Below are positions 1 through 7,719 of a DNA stretch of 14,994 bases, piece by piece (position 1 is the first letter of the stretch; every line of letters starts with the position of its first letter). The translations under genes and the position numbers were made by a program. Under the pieces are notes generated by a model, which saw nothing but the letters and a program-made list of their open reading frames with translations, made no database searches and was not told the origin of the DNA. Origin of the DNA: DAOUJW01 sp034422115 (GTDB lineage: Bacteria; Chloroflexota; Dehalococcoidia; Lucifugimonadales; UBA2985); the NCBI GenBank assembly GCA_034422115.1, contig DAOUJW010000011.1, positions 1 through 14,994 on the forward strand. Direction: 5' to 3'.

Positions 1-24
1 CCCCCCCCCCCCCCCCCCCCCCCC
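1..24. other. poly-C run at contig end, probable artefact
   Basis: The window opens with 24 uninterrupted C residues and then runs directly into the middle of a signal-peptide coding sequence (frame starting at 27). A C24 run cannot be the natural continuation of that hydrophobic stretch, as it would encode poly-proline. A terminal poly-C is what the reverse complement of a poly-G read tail from two-colour sequencing looks like, so I treat it as an assembly end artefact and not as biology. Confidence 0.75.
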
Positions 25-26
25 GA

Positions 27-3000
27 ATATTCTTACTGGCCGTTGCGCTGGTCGCGCTGGCGGCCGTCTCCGGGGCTGAAGGCGTCCAGGCGCAGCAACC
101 ACCCTCCGACCTCGCCGTTGATGTAGAAGTTTTTGATAACGACTGGGTATTTACCGCCTCCAATCGCGGGGCTGCGGAAGCATTTGGCGTCGTGGTGGAC
201 ATTGAGTTCATCGGTGATCATGAGCCGATAAGCGCTTTTAGAAGAGACCCCCCCCCAAGGACGGCGTCTGGCGAATCGGAAGATTGGCGGCCGGTGAGTC
301 GGCCACTTTGACTTTGCAGTCTAGCCCCACTTCAGGAGCTGACCTGCCTGCCAACCTTCCTGCGCGTGCGACTATCAGGAGCACAGTCCGGGGCTGGCGC
401 GATGTTGTCCCGCACAACAACGAAGCCAAAGCATGGGGACACTTTGACAGAACCGGCCGACTCCACGAGACCAACGTAGAACTGAAAGGATATGTCAGTA
501 CACTGGACAACCCCTATCCCGGGCCTCGGGAGACTGCCAATATCGAGTTCTACCTGATTAACGAACGCACGAGCGGTGATGTTGCGGGCAGGCCCGGAAC
601 CCGAAGAAGCAGTGTCTTTGGGGTCCGGGTGCGGTTCGAGCCGGCCCCAGGGCTGCGGCTGGCGGCATCAATCCCGCCGTCCGGGACGAGGGTCACCGCG
701 CAAGGAAACGCGTTGCTTTGGGACGTGGGAGACCTGTTGGGAAGCAGTTATTCAGGCGAGAGGTCCCAAAGAATAACGCTCGCGGTCACCCCAACATCGC
801 CTGGCGACGAGCAGTGCGTGGTCATTGAATGGACCTCGGATGCGCCCCAGACCCTCCACGCGCAGCGGTTCTGCCTGGGCGATCAGCCGCGCCTGTTCCG
901 CGATGGGCAGGTTGGCACTTTCACCGCGTATCCCTGTGTCAGCACGGCCGTGTACCCATGCCCCACCGGGGACACAGTGGAGGTCGCTGCAGTCCATCAA
1001 CTGCTCCATAAAGGCCGTAGCCGGGGTAGCGGGCAGACTTATCGTTCCACCCCGGACAACCCCACCGTTGTAATCCAGGTCAGCGACCCATTGGGGCGCA
1101 GAACAGACGCGCACTCCGCCAGCGTCACCAGCGGCGGCGCGCCCTCGTGGCACACGGCGAGGGACGATGATCACAACCCCATCAAGGTGGAGGGTGTCCA
1201 AATCGGCTTCTTTCTCGCACCGTTCGGCGAAGGTCAGATTGCAGTTTGGGATAATATTACAGAAGCCGTATCTGTTAAGGGACTGAATGAGAACCCTGCG
1301 CCTGGGCGTATGAAGATTCGCCTTCCCAGAACTGGGAGCGTGTACTTCGATCCCAACCCCTCGGATGAAAATTCTCCGTTCGATCTCGTCGATGTCTTCC
1401 CCGATTATCTTGATAGTCTTGCGTTTGCCGAGTTCAGCACGTTGGGCGCCTACGTTGTTGACTACACTGTGGCGGCGCTGCACGACGGCGGGACCACCGC
1501 AACAACCGACGACGTTACCTACACCGGCACAGGCCGCGCGATCTTCCACGTTGGGCCCATATCTGAGCTGGAGGCGCGGGACGCCGGGGCCAGCCCGGGC
1601 CTTGGTCCAGACCAGCGGGCCTACACCATAATGGCGGTTAACAACGGGCCGGACGTCGCCCCGGCCGCCAGGATGACGCTGACCGGTGTGCCGGAGGATG
1701 CGGAGGCCATCGCCAGCGAGGGGAGCTACACCCGGGGGACCTGCGAGGGCGGCCTCTGCCAGGGCGTCTGGGACATAGGCGAGCTGATCGCCAGCGAGGC
1801 CTACCGCGCCTCCGGCCATGCAGGAGAAGGCCCAACGCTGACCCTCGTCACCGCCTCCGGAGGCGGCCGGATAACCGCAACCATCGGGAACGCCCGGGAC
1901 TACTGCGTCCGCATCAAGACGGGCGACTTCAATAACCTCAACGATCAGGAATGCCGGGGGTCTCTCCCGTCCGGCTACACGGAGCACACCACCAAGTACT
2001 ATGACCACCGGCCCGGCAACAACTCCGCACAGATCGCGGCGCACGCCGGGACGGGGAGCTACCCCGGCGCGCCCACCGGGCTGACCGGGGTGGGCACGTC
2101 CGTGGGCCACTTTGTGCACTGGCAGCCGGTGGAGACGGTGAACGGTTTTCAGGTGACCCACTACGAGGTGCAGCGTTTGGACCGGGCCTGGAGGCACGCG
2201 GCGGACGTGACCGGGACCGTCTACCTGGACAAGGACGGGCGGACCGGCTTCTACCGGTACCGGGTGCGGGCGGTGAACAACTGGGGAGTCCCAGGGCCGT
2301 GGTCCAAGGTGATCCCGGAGGAAAAATCCGTGGGCACAGACCCCAAACGGGACTCGCCACCGCCAAAGCCGGACCCCACAACCGGCCTGACCGCCACGCC
2401 CGGGGACGGCTACGTTGACCTGGAGTGGCGCGCCGGCCGGTCCGACGGGGAGGTTGTCTGGCAGCTCTGGCGCAATGACGACCCGACCTGGCGGGACATC
2501 TTCCCCAGGTCCGTGGGGTCCTCCAACCGGGGCTACACGGTAACTGAGCTGGAGAACGGCGTCACGTACATCTTCTCGATACGGATGACGCACACGGCGG
2601 CAGACGGCGGCTTTGTGGCCGGGACTCCCTCCGGCCTGGCGCGGGCCACGCCCACGGCGACGCTGGGACAGCAGTCCCCACCGCCTCCCGGCCAGGCGCC
2701 GCCGCCCTCCGGGCCGAACAACCCGCCGGAGTTCGACCGGGACTCCGTATGGTACCCGGAGACGCCCTGGTGCGCGAACGCCGGCGCCCGCCGCGGCACG
2801 GAGGTGGCGCGGTTCAGCGCCACCGACCCGGATGGAGACTCGCTTCAGTACTTCCAAAGGACGGGTTTTGAGGAGATAGCGGACACCTACTTCACGGTGA
2901 CTACGGTCACCAGCGGAAACGTGGATTATGGCGTGGTGCGGGTGTCCCGGACTCTCCCCGCGGACCTCAGTCCCGACGATGGCTTCATTATCATAGACCT

Positions 3001-3082
3001 TGAGGTGATCGACGGCCGGGGCGGCCTGGACCAGATTGGCCTGTCGCTCCAGTACGACTCTACAGGCGGCAGCTGCCGGTAG
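27..3082 (+). CDS. secreted DUF11/fibronectin III/cadherin-like surface protein, 5'-truncated, with frameshift
   Basis: This is a large exported protein, likely an adhesin or cell-surface protein; its ligand is unknown. Frame 27-256 encodes the hydrophobic core of a signal peptide (IFLLAVALVALAAVSG) and a VQAQQ cleavage region, then the start of a beta-sandwich domain. The start codon lies outside the window. The reading frame must change in the C9 tract at 248-256 to join the long frame that runs from 257 to a TAG at 3080. One extra C restores a continuous domain reading through KDGVWRIGRLAAGESATLTL, a typical DUF11/CARDB edge. Similar edges recur near 708 (WDVGDL) and 1759 (GVWDIGEL), so there are about three DUF11-like repeats. 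Two fibronectin III domains follow at about 2060-2310 and 2374-2655, then a Pro-rich linker (2677-2733) and a cadherin-like domain with NNPPEF and ATDPDGDSL motifs. I see no LPXTG motif or C-terminal membrane anchor. Gene callers would start it at TTG 284. Domain calls come from motifs only. Confidence 0.8.
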
Positions 3083-3112
3083 ACAAGCGCCTCCTGCCCG
3101 CTCCCGCCAACC

Positions 3113-3132
3113 ATTCCTGCGCAGGCAGGAAT
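3113..3132. repeat. dispersed hairpin repeat, copy 1
   Basis: ATTCCTGC (3113-3120), a 4-base loop and GCAGGAAT (3125-3132) form a perfect 8-bp stem 30 bases after the surface-protein stop. The same 8/4/8 structure recurs at 8375-8394, and a half copy lies near 3231-3240. It may act as a factor-independent stop or simply be an intergenic repeat. Confidence 0.75.
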
Positions 3133-3171
3133 CCAGGGGCGGGGTGTGAGCGGGAACTGTGAGATCATCCC

Positions 3172-3199
3172 GTAGGGGCGGTTCGCGAACCGCCCCTAC
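3172..3199. repeat. 28-base perfect palindrome
   Basis: The half-site GTAGGGGCGGTTCG (3172-3185) is followed with no spacer by its exact reverse complement (3186-3199). It could form a cruciform or RNA hairpin. It resembles the short GC-rich intergenic palindromes that are dispersed in many bacterial genomes. Confidence 0.8.
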
Positions 3200-3289
3200 A
3201 ACGCGTCAACCAGTCATGCGCAGCGCCGACCATTCCTGCGGAGGCCGCCCCGTACTCCGATACGGGGGTGAGCGGTAAACACCCTCTCC

Positions 3290-3398
3290 GTCATTCTGAG
3301 CCGAAGGCGAAGAATCCAAGGTCTTTGCCTACGGACATCGCAGACTTGCAGACAGAGACCTTGGATTCCTCACTCCGCGGGGCTCCGTTCAGAATGAC
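3290..3398. repeat. MITE-like inverted-repeat element, copy 1
   Basis: The 109-base element begins GTCATTCTGA (3290-3299) and ends with the exact complement TCAGAATGAC (3389-3398). A second nested inverted repeat of 13 bp is perfect: GAATCCAAGGTCT at 3312-3324 against AGACCTTGGATTC at 3356-3368. It encodes nothing convincing. A related copy lies at 10935-11066, so this is a dispersed family, possibly a non-autonomous mobile element or a structured RNA-forming repeat. Confidence 0.8.
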
Positions 3399-3424
3399 AG
3401 CGCCGCGCCCCCGCCATACCCTTG

Positions 3425-3453
3425 TTGACAATATAGAACATATCTTCTATTCT
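3425..3453 (+). promoter_or_regulatory. sigma70-type promoter of the packaging operon
   Basis: A consensus -35 TTGACA (3425-3430) is separated by exactly 17 bases from a -10 TATTCT (3448-3453). Transcription would begin near 3460, about 50 bases before the first gene of the phage-like cluster. It is the strongest promoter-like sequence I find in the window. Confidence 0.65.
3433..3450. promoter_or_regulatory. operator-like palindrome overlapping the promoter
   Basis: ATAGAA (3433-3438) and TTCTAT (3445-3450) form an inverted repeat with a 6-base spacer, CATATC, that itself contains ATAT. The site fills the promoter spacer and reaches into the -10, the classic position for a repressor. The core GAACATATCTTC is one base from the GAAC-N4-GTTC consensus of Gram-positive-type LexA, so SOS or phage-repressor control is possible. 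The binding protein is unknown. Confidence 0.4.
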
Positions 3454-3507
3454 TCTCCCCCAGCCATCCTTCGGTAAGGAGAACGCCGATGGTTACAGGA
3501 GGAGTTG

Positions 3508-3825
3508 TTGATAGAGCTATCGCTGAGCCTGGCGGCCGTCCCCGGGGCGCTCACTGTCGTGTCCGGGGGCTTCAACGCCGCATTCTTCGCCAACTACTCC
3601 GCAACGCAGGCCCGCAGGCGGGTGGGCGCGCTGGTGCTGTCCCTGGTCAACCTGAGCTTCATGCTCCAGGGTCTGTACTGGGCGGCGATGCCCCTCCGGT
3701 CGGGGTACCGCCAGCCCCCGGAGAACGGCAACGCCCTGGTCGTGGAGCTGATAACCCTGGCTGCGTCGCTGGCGATAACGACGCTGATACTCAGGCACAG
3801 GGCCGGCGGCGGGCGCAACGGCTGA
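3508..3825 (+). CDS. small membrane protein, first gene of the packaging operon
   Basis: I do not recognise this protein of about 105 residues. It has three likely membrane segments: residues about 5-27, 36-60 (after a basic ARRR) and 75-96, the last ending in RHRAGGGR. It has no ATG start: an AGGAGG at 3497-3502 is followed by tandem TTG codons at 3505 and 3508, and I prefer the second because its 5-base spacing is normal. An ATG at 3489 belongs to another frame that gives an unconvincing Arg/Pro-rich product. Its position just after the operon promoter and before small phage-type genes would suit a holin-like or membrane accessory role, but there is no diagnostic motif. Confidence 0.55.
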   Translation: MIELSLSLAAVPGALTVVSGGFNAAFFANYSATQARRRVGALVLSLVNLSFMLQGLYWAAMPLRSGYRQPPENGNALVVELITLAASLAITTLILRHRAGGGRNG

Positions 3826-3876
3826 TTTGGGAAACCTCTGAGTAAGTTGAGGTCTCTTGCAGAAATGCTCCCCAAT

Positions 3877-3915
3877 CCGCTCGGTTAGACCCTTCGACAA
3901 GCTCAGGGCGAGCGG
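3877..3915. repeat. inverted repeat with 'CCCTTCGACAAGCTCAGGG' core
   Basis: CCGCTCG (3877-3883) pairs with CGAGCGG (3909-3915), and the core between them carries a second potential CCCT/AGGG stem. Cores of this kind are common as dispersed intergenic repeats in environmental bacterial genomes. It sits inside the packaging operon, between the membrane-protein gene and the next small ORF. Confidence 0.6.
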
Positions 3916-3962
3916 GTTGAGGAGCGCCGATGGACTTATTCAGGACATCCTCAGGAGGACGC

Positions 3963-4121
3963 ATGAAAACAATGGAGTTGGCAATCGAGAGGCAGGACTG
4001 GAGGGTGGTGGCCGTATGCCTCCTGCGGGGGCTGGTGCAGGCGTCGTCGGCGTTGCAGCCGGAGACCCTGCGAGACCTGCTGGAGGCCCTGGAGGGAGAG
4101 AATGGCGCCCCGCAGAGGTAG
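3963..4121 (+). CDS. small conserved-looking ORF of 52 residues, unknown function
   Basis: The start ATG at 3963 follows a clean CAGGAGGA ribosome binding site with normal spacing, which favours it over an in-frame ATG at 3930. The product is a short, probably helical protein with an LLRGLVQASSALQPETLRDL stretch and an acidic tail (EALEGENG). Its last 20 bases overlap the start of the next gene, so the two are likely translationally coupled. I recognise no family. The strong ribosome binding site and the overlap are the main reasons to believe it. Confidence 0.5.
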   Translation: MKTMELAIERQDWRVVAVCLLRGLVQASSALQPETLRDLLEALEGENGAPQR

Positions 4122-4437
4122 CAGGCCACCGGAGAGACCCCAGGACTTCTACGAAGAGGCACTGTCCAAGGCGGAGCGCGTCCGGCTCTCCCGCGCCAAG
4201 CAGATACAGGGCCTGGACGAGGAGATCGCGCTGCTCCGACTGCGCCTGAGCCGCCTGACGGAGGAGCAGCCGGAGAACCTGGAGCTTCTGATAAAGGGAA
4301 TCGGGATGCTGGTGCGGGCGGTGTCGGCCAAGTACAAGCTGTCCCACAAGGCGGAGGAGGACCTGTACCAGAGCCTGCTGGGTGTGCTCCAAGGCGTGGG
4401 CAGCGTCCTGCTGCCGGAGGCGGACGATGGAGAGTGA
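4102..4437 (+). CDS. helical phage-type protein, possible terminase small-subunit analogue
   Basis: A protein of 111 residues starting at ATG 4102 behind GGAGGGAGAG. It has a basic N-terminus (APRRGSRPP), a charged heptad-like helix at about residues 18-54 (with AKQIQGLDEEIALLRLRLSR) and a second helical half at about 60-105 (LIKGIGMLVRAVSAKYKLS). It lies two genes upstream of the terminase large subunit, where small terminase subunits often sit, and a basic end plus oligomerising helices would fit DNA recognition. I see no classical helix-turn-helix, so that role is inferred from context. The stop overlaps the next start by 11 bases. Confidence 0.6.
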   Translation: MAPRRGSRPPERPQDFYEEALSKAERVRLSRAKQIQGLDEEIALLRLRLSRLTEEQPENLELLIKGIGMLVRAVSAKYKLSHKAEEDLYQSLLGVLQGVGSVLLPEADDGE

Positions 4438-4660
4438 CCCGCTGAAGGACGCCCTTCGGAAGCTGCGGCGGCCGCGGCCGCCGGAGGTCGACGTGTCGCC
4501 CGCGTCCACGTTCGACGCGCTCCTGGATCAGAGGCTCGGCCACCTTGAGCGCCAGGTGGATGAGCTGAAGGCGCGGATAAACGGGCTGGTGTTCCTGGTC
4601 ATAGGCGCGGTCGTGGCGCAGGTGGTGCTGAGCATCTGGGGAAACGAGGTGAGACTGTGA
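4427..4660 (+). CDS. XhlA/holin-like protein with coiled coil and C-terminal TM helix
   Basis: A 77-residue protein whose ATG (4427) lies inside the end of the preceding gene, a typical coupled start; an earlier ATG at 4382 would overlap far more. It has a basic patch (RKLRRPRP), a coiled-coil segment at about residues 34-52 (QRLGHLERQVDELKARI) and one membrane helix at about 53-71, followed by a short charged tail. This coiled coil plus terminal TM design is that of XhlA-like phage haemolysin/holin accessory proteins. The assignment rests on architecture alone. It ends in a 4-base overlap with the terminase GTG start. Confidence 0.6.
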   Translation: MESDPLKDALRKLRRPRPPEVDVSPASTFDALLDQRLGHLERQVDELKARINGLVFLVIGAVVAQVVLSIWGNEVRL

Positions 4661-6027
4661 GCAATCTTGTTGGACTGAGGCCGTACCAAGCGGAGATAGG
4701 CAGGACAATCCTGGACAGCGTGCTCCACGGCAGGGGGCGCACCTTCACCGTGGAGATAGCGCGCCAGGGCGGGAAGAACGAGCTTTCGGCGCAGATGGAG
4801 ATGCTGCTCATGGTGCTCTTCTCCGTAAAGGGCGGGAACCTGGTCAAGGCCGCGCCCACCTTCGATCCGCAGGTTCGGATCAGCATATCGCGGCTCAAGG
4901 AGCGTCTGCGGGACGCCGGGCTTGGCGGGCTGTGGCAGACGGAGGCCGGAAGCGCCATTCGCCTGGGTCGGACCCGGCAGATGTTCCTCAGCGCGGAGCC
5001 TTCCAGCAACGTGGTTGGGGCAACGGCGCACATCCTCCTAGAGATGGACGAGGCGCAGGACGTGGACCGGGAGAAGTTCCACAAGGAGTTCAGGCCAATG
5101 GGCGCGTCCACCAACGTCACCATCGTGCTGTACGGCACCCCCTGGATGGGCGACTCGCTGCTGGAGGAGACCAAGCAGGCCAACCTGGAGGCGGAGCGGG
5201 CCGACGGCGTGAGGCGGCACTTCCGGCTGGACTGGCAGGAGGTGGCGAGGTACAACCCCCAGTACCAGGCGTACGTGGAGGGCGAGCGGCAGCGCCTGGG
5301 CGAGAGCCATCCGCTGTTCCGCACCCAGTACCTCCTGGAACCGCTGAACGGGAGCGGCGGGTTGTTCTCCCGGGAGCAGCTTGCGCAGATGCAGGGCCGG
5401 CACAGCCGGCTGTCCCGCCGGGAGCAGGGCCAGGTGTACGTGGCGGGGATAGACGTGGCCGGGGAGGCGTCGGAGGCGGAGGGCCGCGGGGCCGGGCGTG
5501 ACTCCACGGTGGTCACCATCGGCGAGCTTGACTTCTCCCAGTGCGACGACCTCTCGCCGGAGCCGGTGGTCAGGATTGTTGAGCACTACAGGTGGACGGG
5601 GGAGAGCCACGCGGCCCTCTTCCCAAGGCTGGTGGACGCGCTGCGTGACGCGTGGGGCTGCCGCCGGGTGGTGGTGGACGCCACGGGCCTGGGGCAGGGG
5701 GTCGCCAGCTTCCTGGAGAAGGCCCTGGGCAAGGGTGTGGCGCACCCCTTTGTGTTCACGGCCCAGAGCAAGTCGCGGCTGGCCTTCGACCTGCTGGCGG
5801 CCGTGAACGCGGGGCGACTGAAGATGTACGCCGCCGACGGTTCATCGGAGTCGCAGGAGTTCCACGCGCAGATGGAGAGGGCGCGCGGCCACTTCAGAGC
5901 CAACCAGACCATGAACTTCTACGTCGACCCGTCCCAGGGCCACGACGACTACCTGGCGAGCCTGTCGCTGCTGGTGAAGGCGGCGGAGTACAGGCCCCGC
6001 CTGGCGCGAGGACGCACGGATACGTGA
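4657..6027 (+). CDS. terL: phage terminase large subunit
   Basis: This is the motor of a tailed-phage packaging machine: an ATPase that drives DNA into the head, joined to a nuclease that cuts concatemers. The 456 residues match the usual length. The ATPase half has a terminase-type Walker A (ARQGGKNE, 35-42), a Walker B with adjacent catalytic acid (HILLEMDEAQ, D131/E132) and a coupling motif at YGTPW (159-163). The RNase H-like nuclease half keeps the acidic positions at D266 (AGIDVAGE), D282 (RDSTVV), D341 (VVVDATGLGQG) and D430/D431 (GHDDYLASL). The GTG start at 4657 overlaps the previous stop (GTGA), with GAGGTGAG upstream. No frameshift or missing key residue is visible, so the enzyme looks intact. 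The family call is firm; the phage type is not determined. Confidence 0.93.
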   Translation: MSNLVGLRPYQAEIGRTILDSVLHGRGRTFTVEIARQGGKNELSAQMEMLLMVLFSVKGGNLVKAAPTFDPQVRISISRLKERLRDAGLGGLWQTEAGSAIRLGRTRQMFLSAEPSSNVVGATAHILLEMDEAQDVDREKFHKEFRPMGASTNVTIVLYGTPWMGDSLLEETKQANLEAERADGVRRHFRLDWQEVARYNPQYQAYVEGERQRLGESHPLFRTQYLLEPLNGSGGLFSREQLAQMQGRHSRLSRREQGQVYVAGIDVAGEASEAEGRGAGRDSTVVTIGELDFSQCDDLSPEPVVRIVEHYRWTGESHAALFPRLVDALRDAWGCRRVVVDATGLGQGVASFLEKALGKGVAHPFVFTAQSKSRLAFDLLAAVNAGRLKMYAADGSSESQEFHAQMERARGHFRANQTMNFYVDPSQGHDDYLASLSLLVKAAEYRPRLARGRTDT

Positions 6028-6060
6028 GTTGATGAGCAAATTACGCAGAGGTGAGAGTAC

Positions 6061-6348
6061 GTGAGTCCAAGAAAGAGCGTGTCCAGTATTGACTCCCTGC
6101 CGGAGCAGTTCCCCTACCGGGACAACGGCTGCGAGGTGTCCCCCTCCTGCCTTGAGTGCCCCCTTCCGGCGTGCAAGTACGACGACCCCGCGGCCTACCA
6201 CCGCCAGATAAGGGAGAGCCGCGACCGGGAGATAGTGGACGCCAAGAGCGTCCAGGGCAAGAGCGTGCCACAGATAGCAGACCACTTTGGCCTGAGCCAG
6301 CGCACCATTCACCGCGTCCTGGAGCGGGCCAGGGCCAACTTCCTTTAG
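6061..6348 (+). CDS. small Cys4 and helix-turn-helix DNA-binding protein
   Basis: A 95-residue protein starting at GTG 6061 behind AGAGGTGAG. Residues 24-38 hold four cysteines spaced C-x5-C-x2-C-x4-C (within CEVSPSCLECPLPAC), a likely zinc-binding or other metal site. Residues 61-92 read as a helix-turn-helix resembling sigma-factor region 4 or LuxR-type domains (SVPQIADHFGLSQRTIHRVL). It lies between terminase and portal with only 8 bases before the portal ATG, so it is cotranscribed with both. It could recognise the packaging start site or regulate late transcription. The HTH is clear; the metal site and the role are inference. Confidence 0.75.
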   Translation: MSPRKSVSSIDSLPEQFPYRDNGCEVSPSCLECPLPACKYDDPAAYHRQIRESRDREIVDAKSVQGKSVPQIADHFGLSQRTIHRVLERARANFL

Positions 6349-6356
6349 GAGCAACT

Positions 6357-7676
6357 ATGCAAGACGCATCTCTGCACCAGAACATAGCCCGGATGGACGC
6401 CGACAGGCTGAGGGCCTACCGGGAGAACCTGGCCTTCTACAACGGGTCGCAGTGGGCGGGCGCGCCCCATCGCCGGGAGCGGCGGCTCACCTTCAACTAC
6501 GCCCGCGCCTTCGTGGACAAGATAACCTCCTACGTGATGACAGGGATGTCCTTCGTCATCGACCCCTGGGATTCCTCAACCGAGGCCAGGGAGCGGGCCG
6601 ACAGGGCCGAAGACGCCCTCCGCCAGGCGTACGACGCCAACCACCTTGAGCAGCTGGACTTCGATACGGAGCTGGACGCCGCCATCCTGGGCGACGGCTG
6701 CTACAAGGTGACGTGGGACGCGGAGGAGCGACGGGTGAGGGTGACCGCGCCGGACGTGCAGGGCCTCTACGCCTGGTGGGTGGCCGACGACGTTGGGCGC
6801 GTCTGGCGGGTGGCCAGCCGCTACACGCTGTCATCGGAGGAGGCGCAGATGCTCTACGGCGTCGGGGGCGCGCGGACTGGCAGCGGGGAGCAGCGGGTGA
6901 CGGTGGTTGAGGAGTGGACCGCCGGAGACCTGCGGCTGTGGGTCGGCGACGCCCTGGTACAGGAGAAGCCCAACCCCTACGGCTTCATCCCCTTCATCAT
7001 CTTCCCCAATCTCAGGGAGCCAAAGAAGTTCTGGGGCCTCTCGGACGTCCCGCCCCTGGTGGAGCCGTCACGGGAGCTGAACCGCGCCATCTCCCAGCTT
7101 TCCATGATCCTGGAGCTTTCCGGCAACCCCATTGCGGTGCTGGAGGGCGTGGAGCGCGCGGAGGACATCGCCGTGCAGCCCGGCGCGGTGTGGGAGCTGC
7201 CGGAGCAGGCCAGGGCTTACCTCCTTGACCTGCTCCAGGGTGGGGGCATCAAGCTCCACGTGGACTTCATCGACCTGATATACCGCTCCCTGCACGACAT
7301 CTCGGAGGCGCCCCGTATCAGCTTTGGCGACAACCCACGCAGCCTGTCGGGCGTGGCCCTGGAGATGGAGCTAAGCCCCCTGCTACAGCGCGTGCGGCGC
7401 AAGCGGCTCATTCGCACGGCGGTGTACAAGGCCCGCAACGAGATGATACTGCGCCTGCTGGAAAAGCGGACTGGGGTCGGCTACCTGCCGGTGAAGCAGC
7501 GCATTCTCTGGGGGCCGCTGCTGCCCCAGGACCGGAGCCGTCTGGTGAGGGAGCAGCAGACGCTGGTGGAGACGGGCATCCAGAGCCGTCGGCGGGCAAT
7601 GGAGAACCTTGGCATAGAGGACCCGGAGGCGGAATGGGAGAGGATAAGGGGGGAGGGGACAGAGCGGCCTGTGTAA
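6357..7676 (+). CDS. phage portal protein, SPP1 gp6-like
   Basis: The portal is the dodecameric ring at one vertex of the phage head through which the terminase pumps DNA. The product has 439 residues, normal for the SPP1/HK97-type portal superfamily. Features that fit include the N-terminal RLTFNYARAFVDKITSYVMTG block (44-63), the ILGDGCYKVTWD beta stretch (110-121), the NPYGFIPFIIF segment, and a long helical C-terminal half with PPLVEPSRELNRAISQLSMI and a basic stem region (RRKRLIRTAVYKARNEMILR). The ATG at 6357 follows TAGGAGC at the end of the preceding gene. An open frame extends upstream to 6156, but that stretch is out of frame with the real Cys4-HTH gene and is not coding. The gene appears intact. 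Confidence 0.88.
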   Translation: MQDASLHQNIARMDADRLRAYRENLAFYNGSQWAGAPHRRERRLTFNYARAFVDKITSYVMTGMSFVIDPWDSSTEARERADRAEDALRQAYDANHLEQLDFDTELDAAILGDGCYKVTWDAEERRVRVTAPDVQGLYAWWVADDVGRVWRVASRYTLSSEEAQMLYGVGGARTGSGEQRVTVVEEWTAGDLRLWVGDALVQEKPNPYGFIPFIIFPNLREPKKFWGLSDVPPLVEPSRELNRAISQLSMILELSGNPIAVLEGVERAEDIAVQPGAVWELPEQARAYLLDLLQGGGIKLHVDFIDLIYRSLHDISEAPRISFGDNPRSLSGVALEMELSPLLQRVRRKRLIRTAVYKARNEMILRLLEKRTGVGYLPVKQRILWGPLLPQDRSRLVREQQTLVETGIQSRRRAMENLGIEDPEAEWERIRGEGTERPV

Positions 7677-7693
7677 ATCGTCCCCTAATGATG

Positions 7694-7702
7694 TGGTACA
7701 CT
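7694..7702 (+). promoter_or_regulatory. extended -10 promoter candidate
   Basis: TGGTACACT matches an extended -10 (TGn plus TACACT). It lies 17 bases before the start of the antitoxin-like ORF, just past the portal stop. No good -35 is seen. It suggests the small gene has its own promoter and is not part of the portal transcript. Confidence 0.35.
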
Positions 7703-7719
7703 CTTCCCAAGGTGAAGTT

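Larger units (their letters stand above)
3083..3504. other. gene-free repeat cluster and promoter region
   Basis: This 422-base gap holds no credible gene. It contains, in order, an ATTCCTGC hairpin, a 28-base perfect palindrome, a half copy of the ATTCCTGC element near 3231, a 109-base inverted-repeat element, and then a promoter for the packaging operon. Any of the palindromes could end transcription of the upstream surface-protein gene, but none has a clear T tract. Confidence 0.7.

Noticed and set aside
752..2857. A 701-codon open frame on the minus strand
   Set aside because: It lies antisense to the surface-protein gene, and its product is Arg/Gly/Val-rich with no recognisable domain. 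Long antisense frames are expected in GC-rich coding DNA.
3113..3398. CRISPR-like repeat clustering
   Set aside because: The repeats are different palindromic families without regular spacing or unique spacers, and no cas gene is present.
3489..3845. A 118-codon plus-strand frame with an ATG start
   Set aside because: Its product is Arg/Gly/Pro-rich, whereas the overlapping frame from 3508 gives well-formed membrane helices behind AGGAGG.
3791..4708. A 305-codon minus-strand frame over the small phage genes
   Set aside because: The plus-strand genes have ribosome binding sites, overlaps and plausible structure. The antisense product is Pro/Arg/Ser-rich and crosses several gene borders.
6156..6356. 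Upstream extension of the portal frame
   Set aside because: The stretch overlaps the Cys4-HTH gene out of frame and gives low-complexity sequence. The ATG at 6357 has a proper ribosome binding site.
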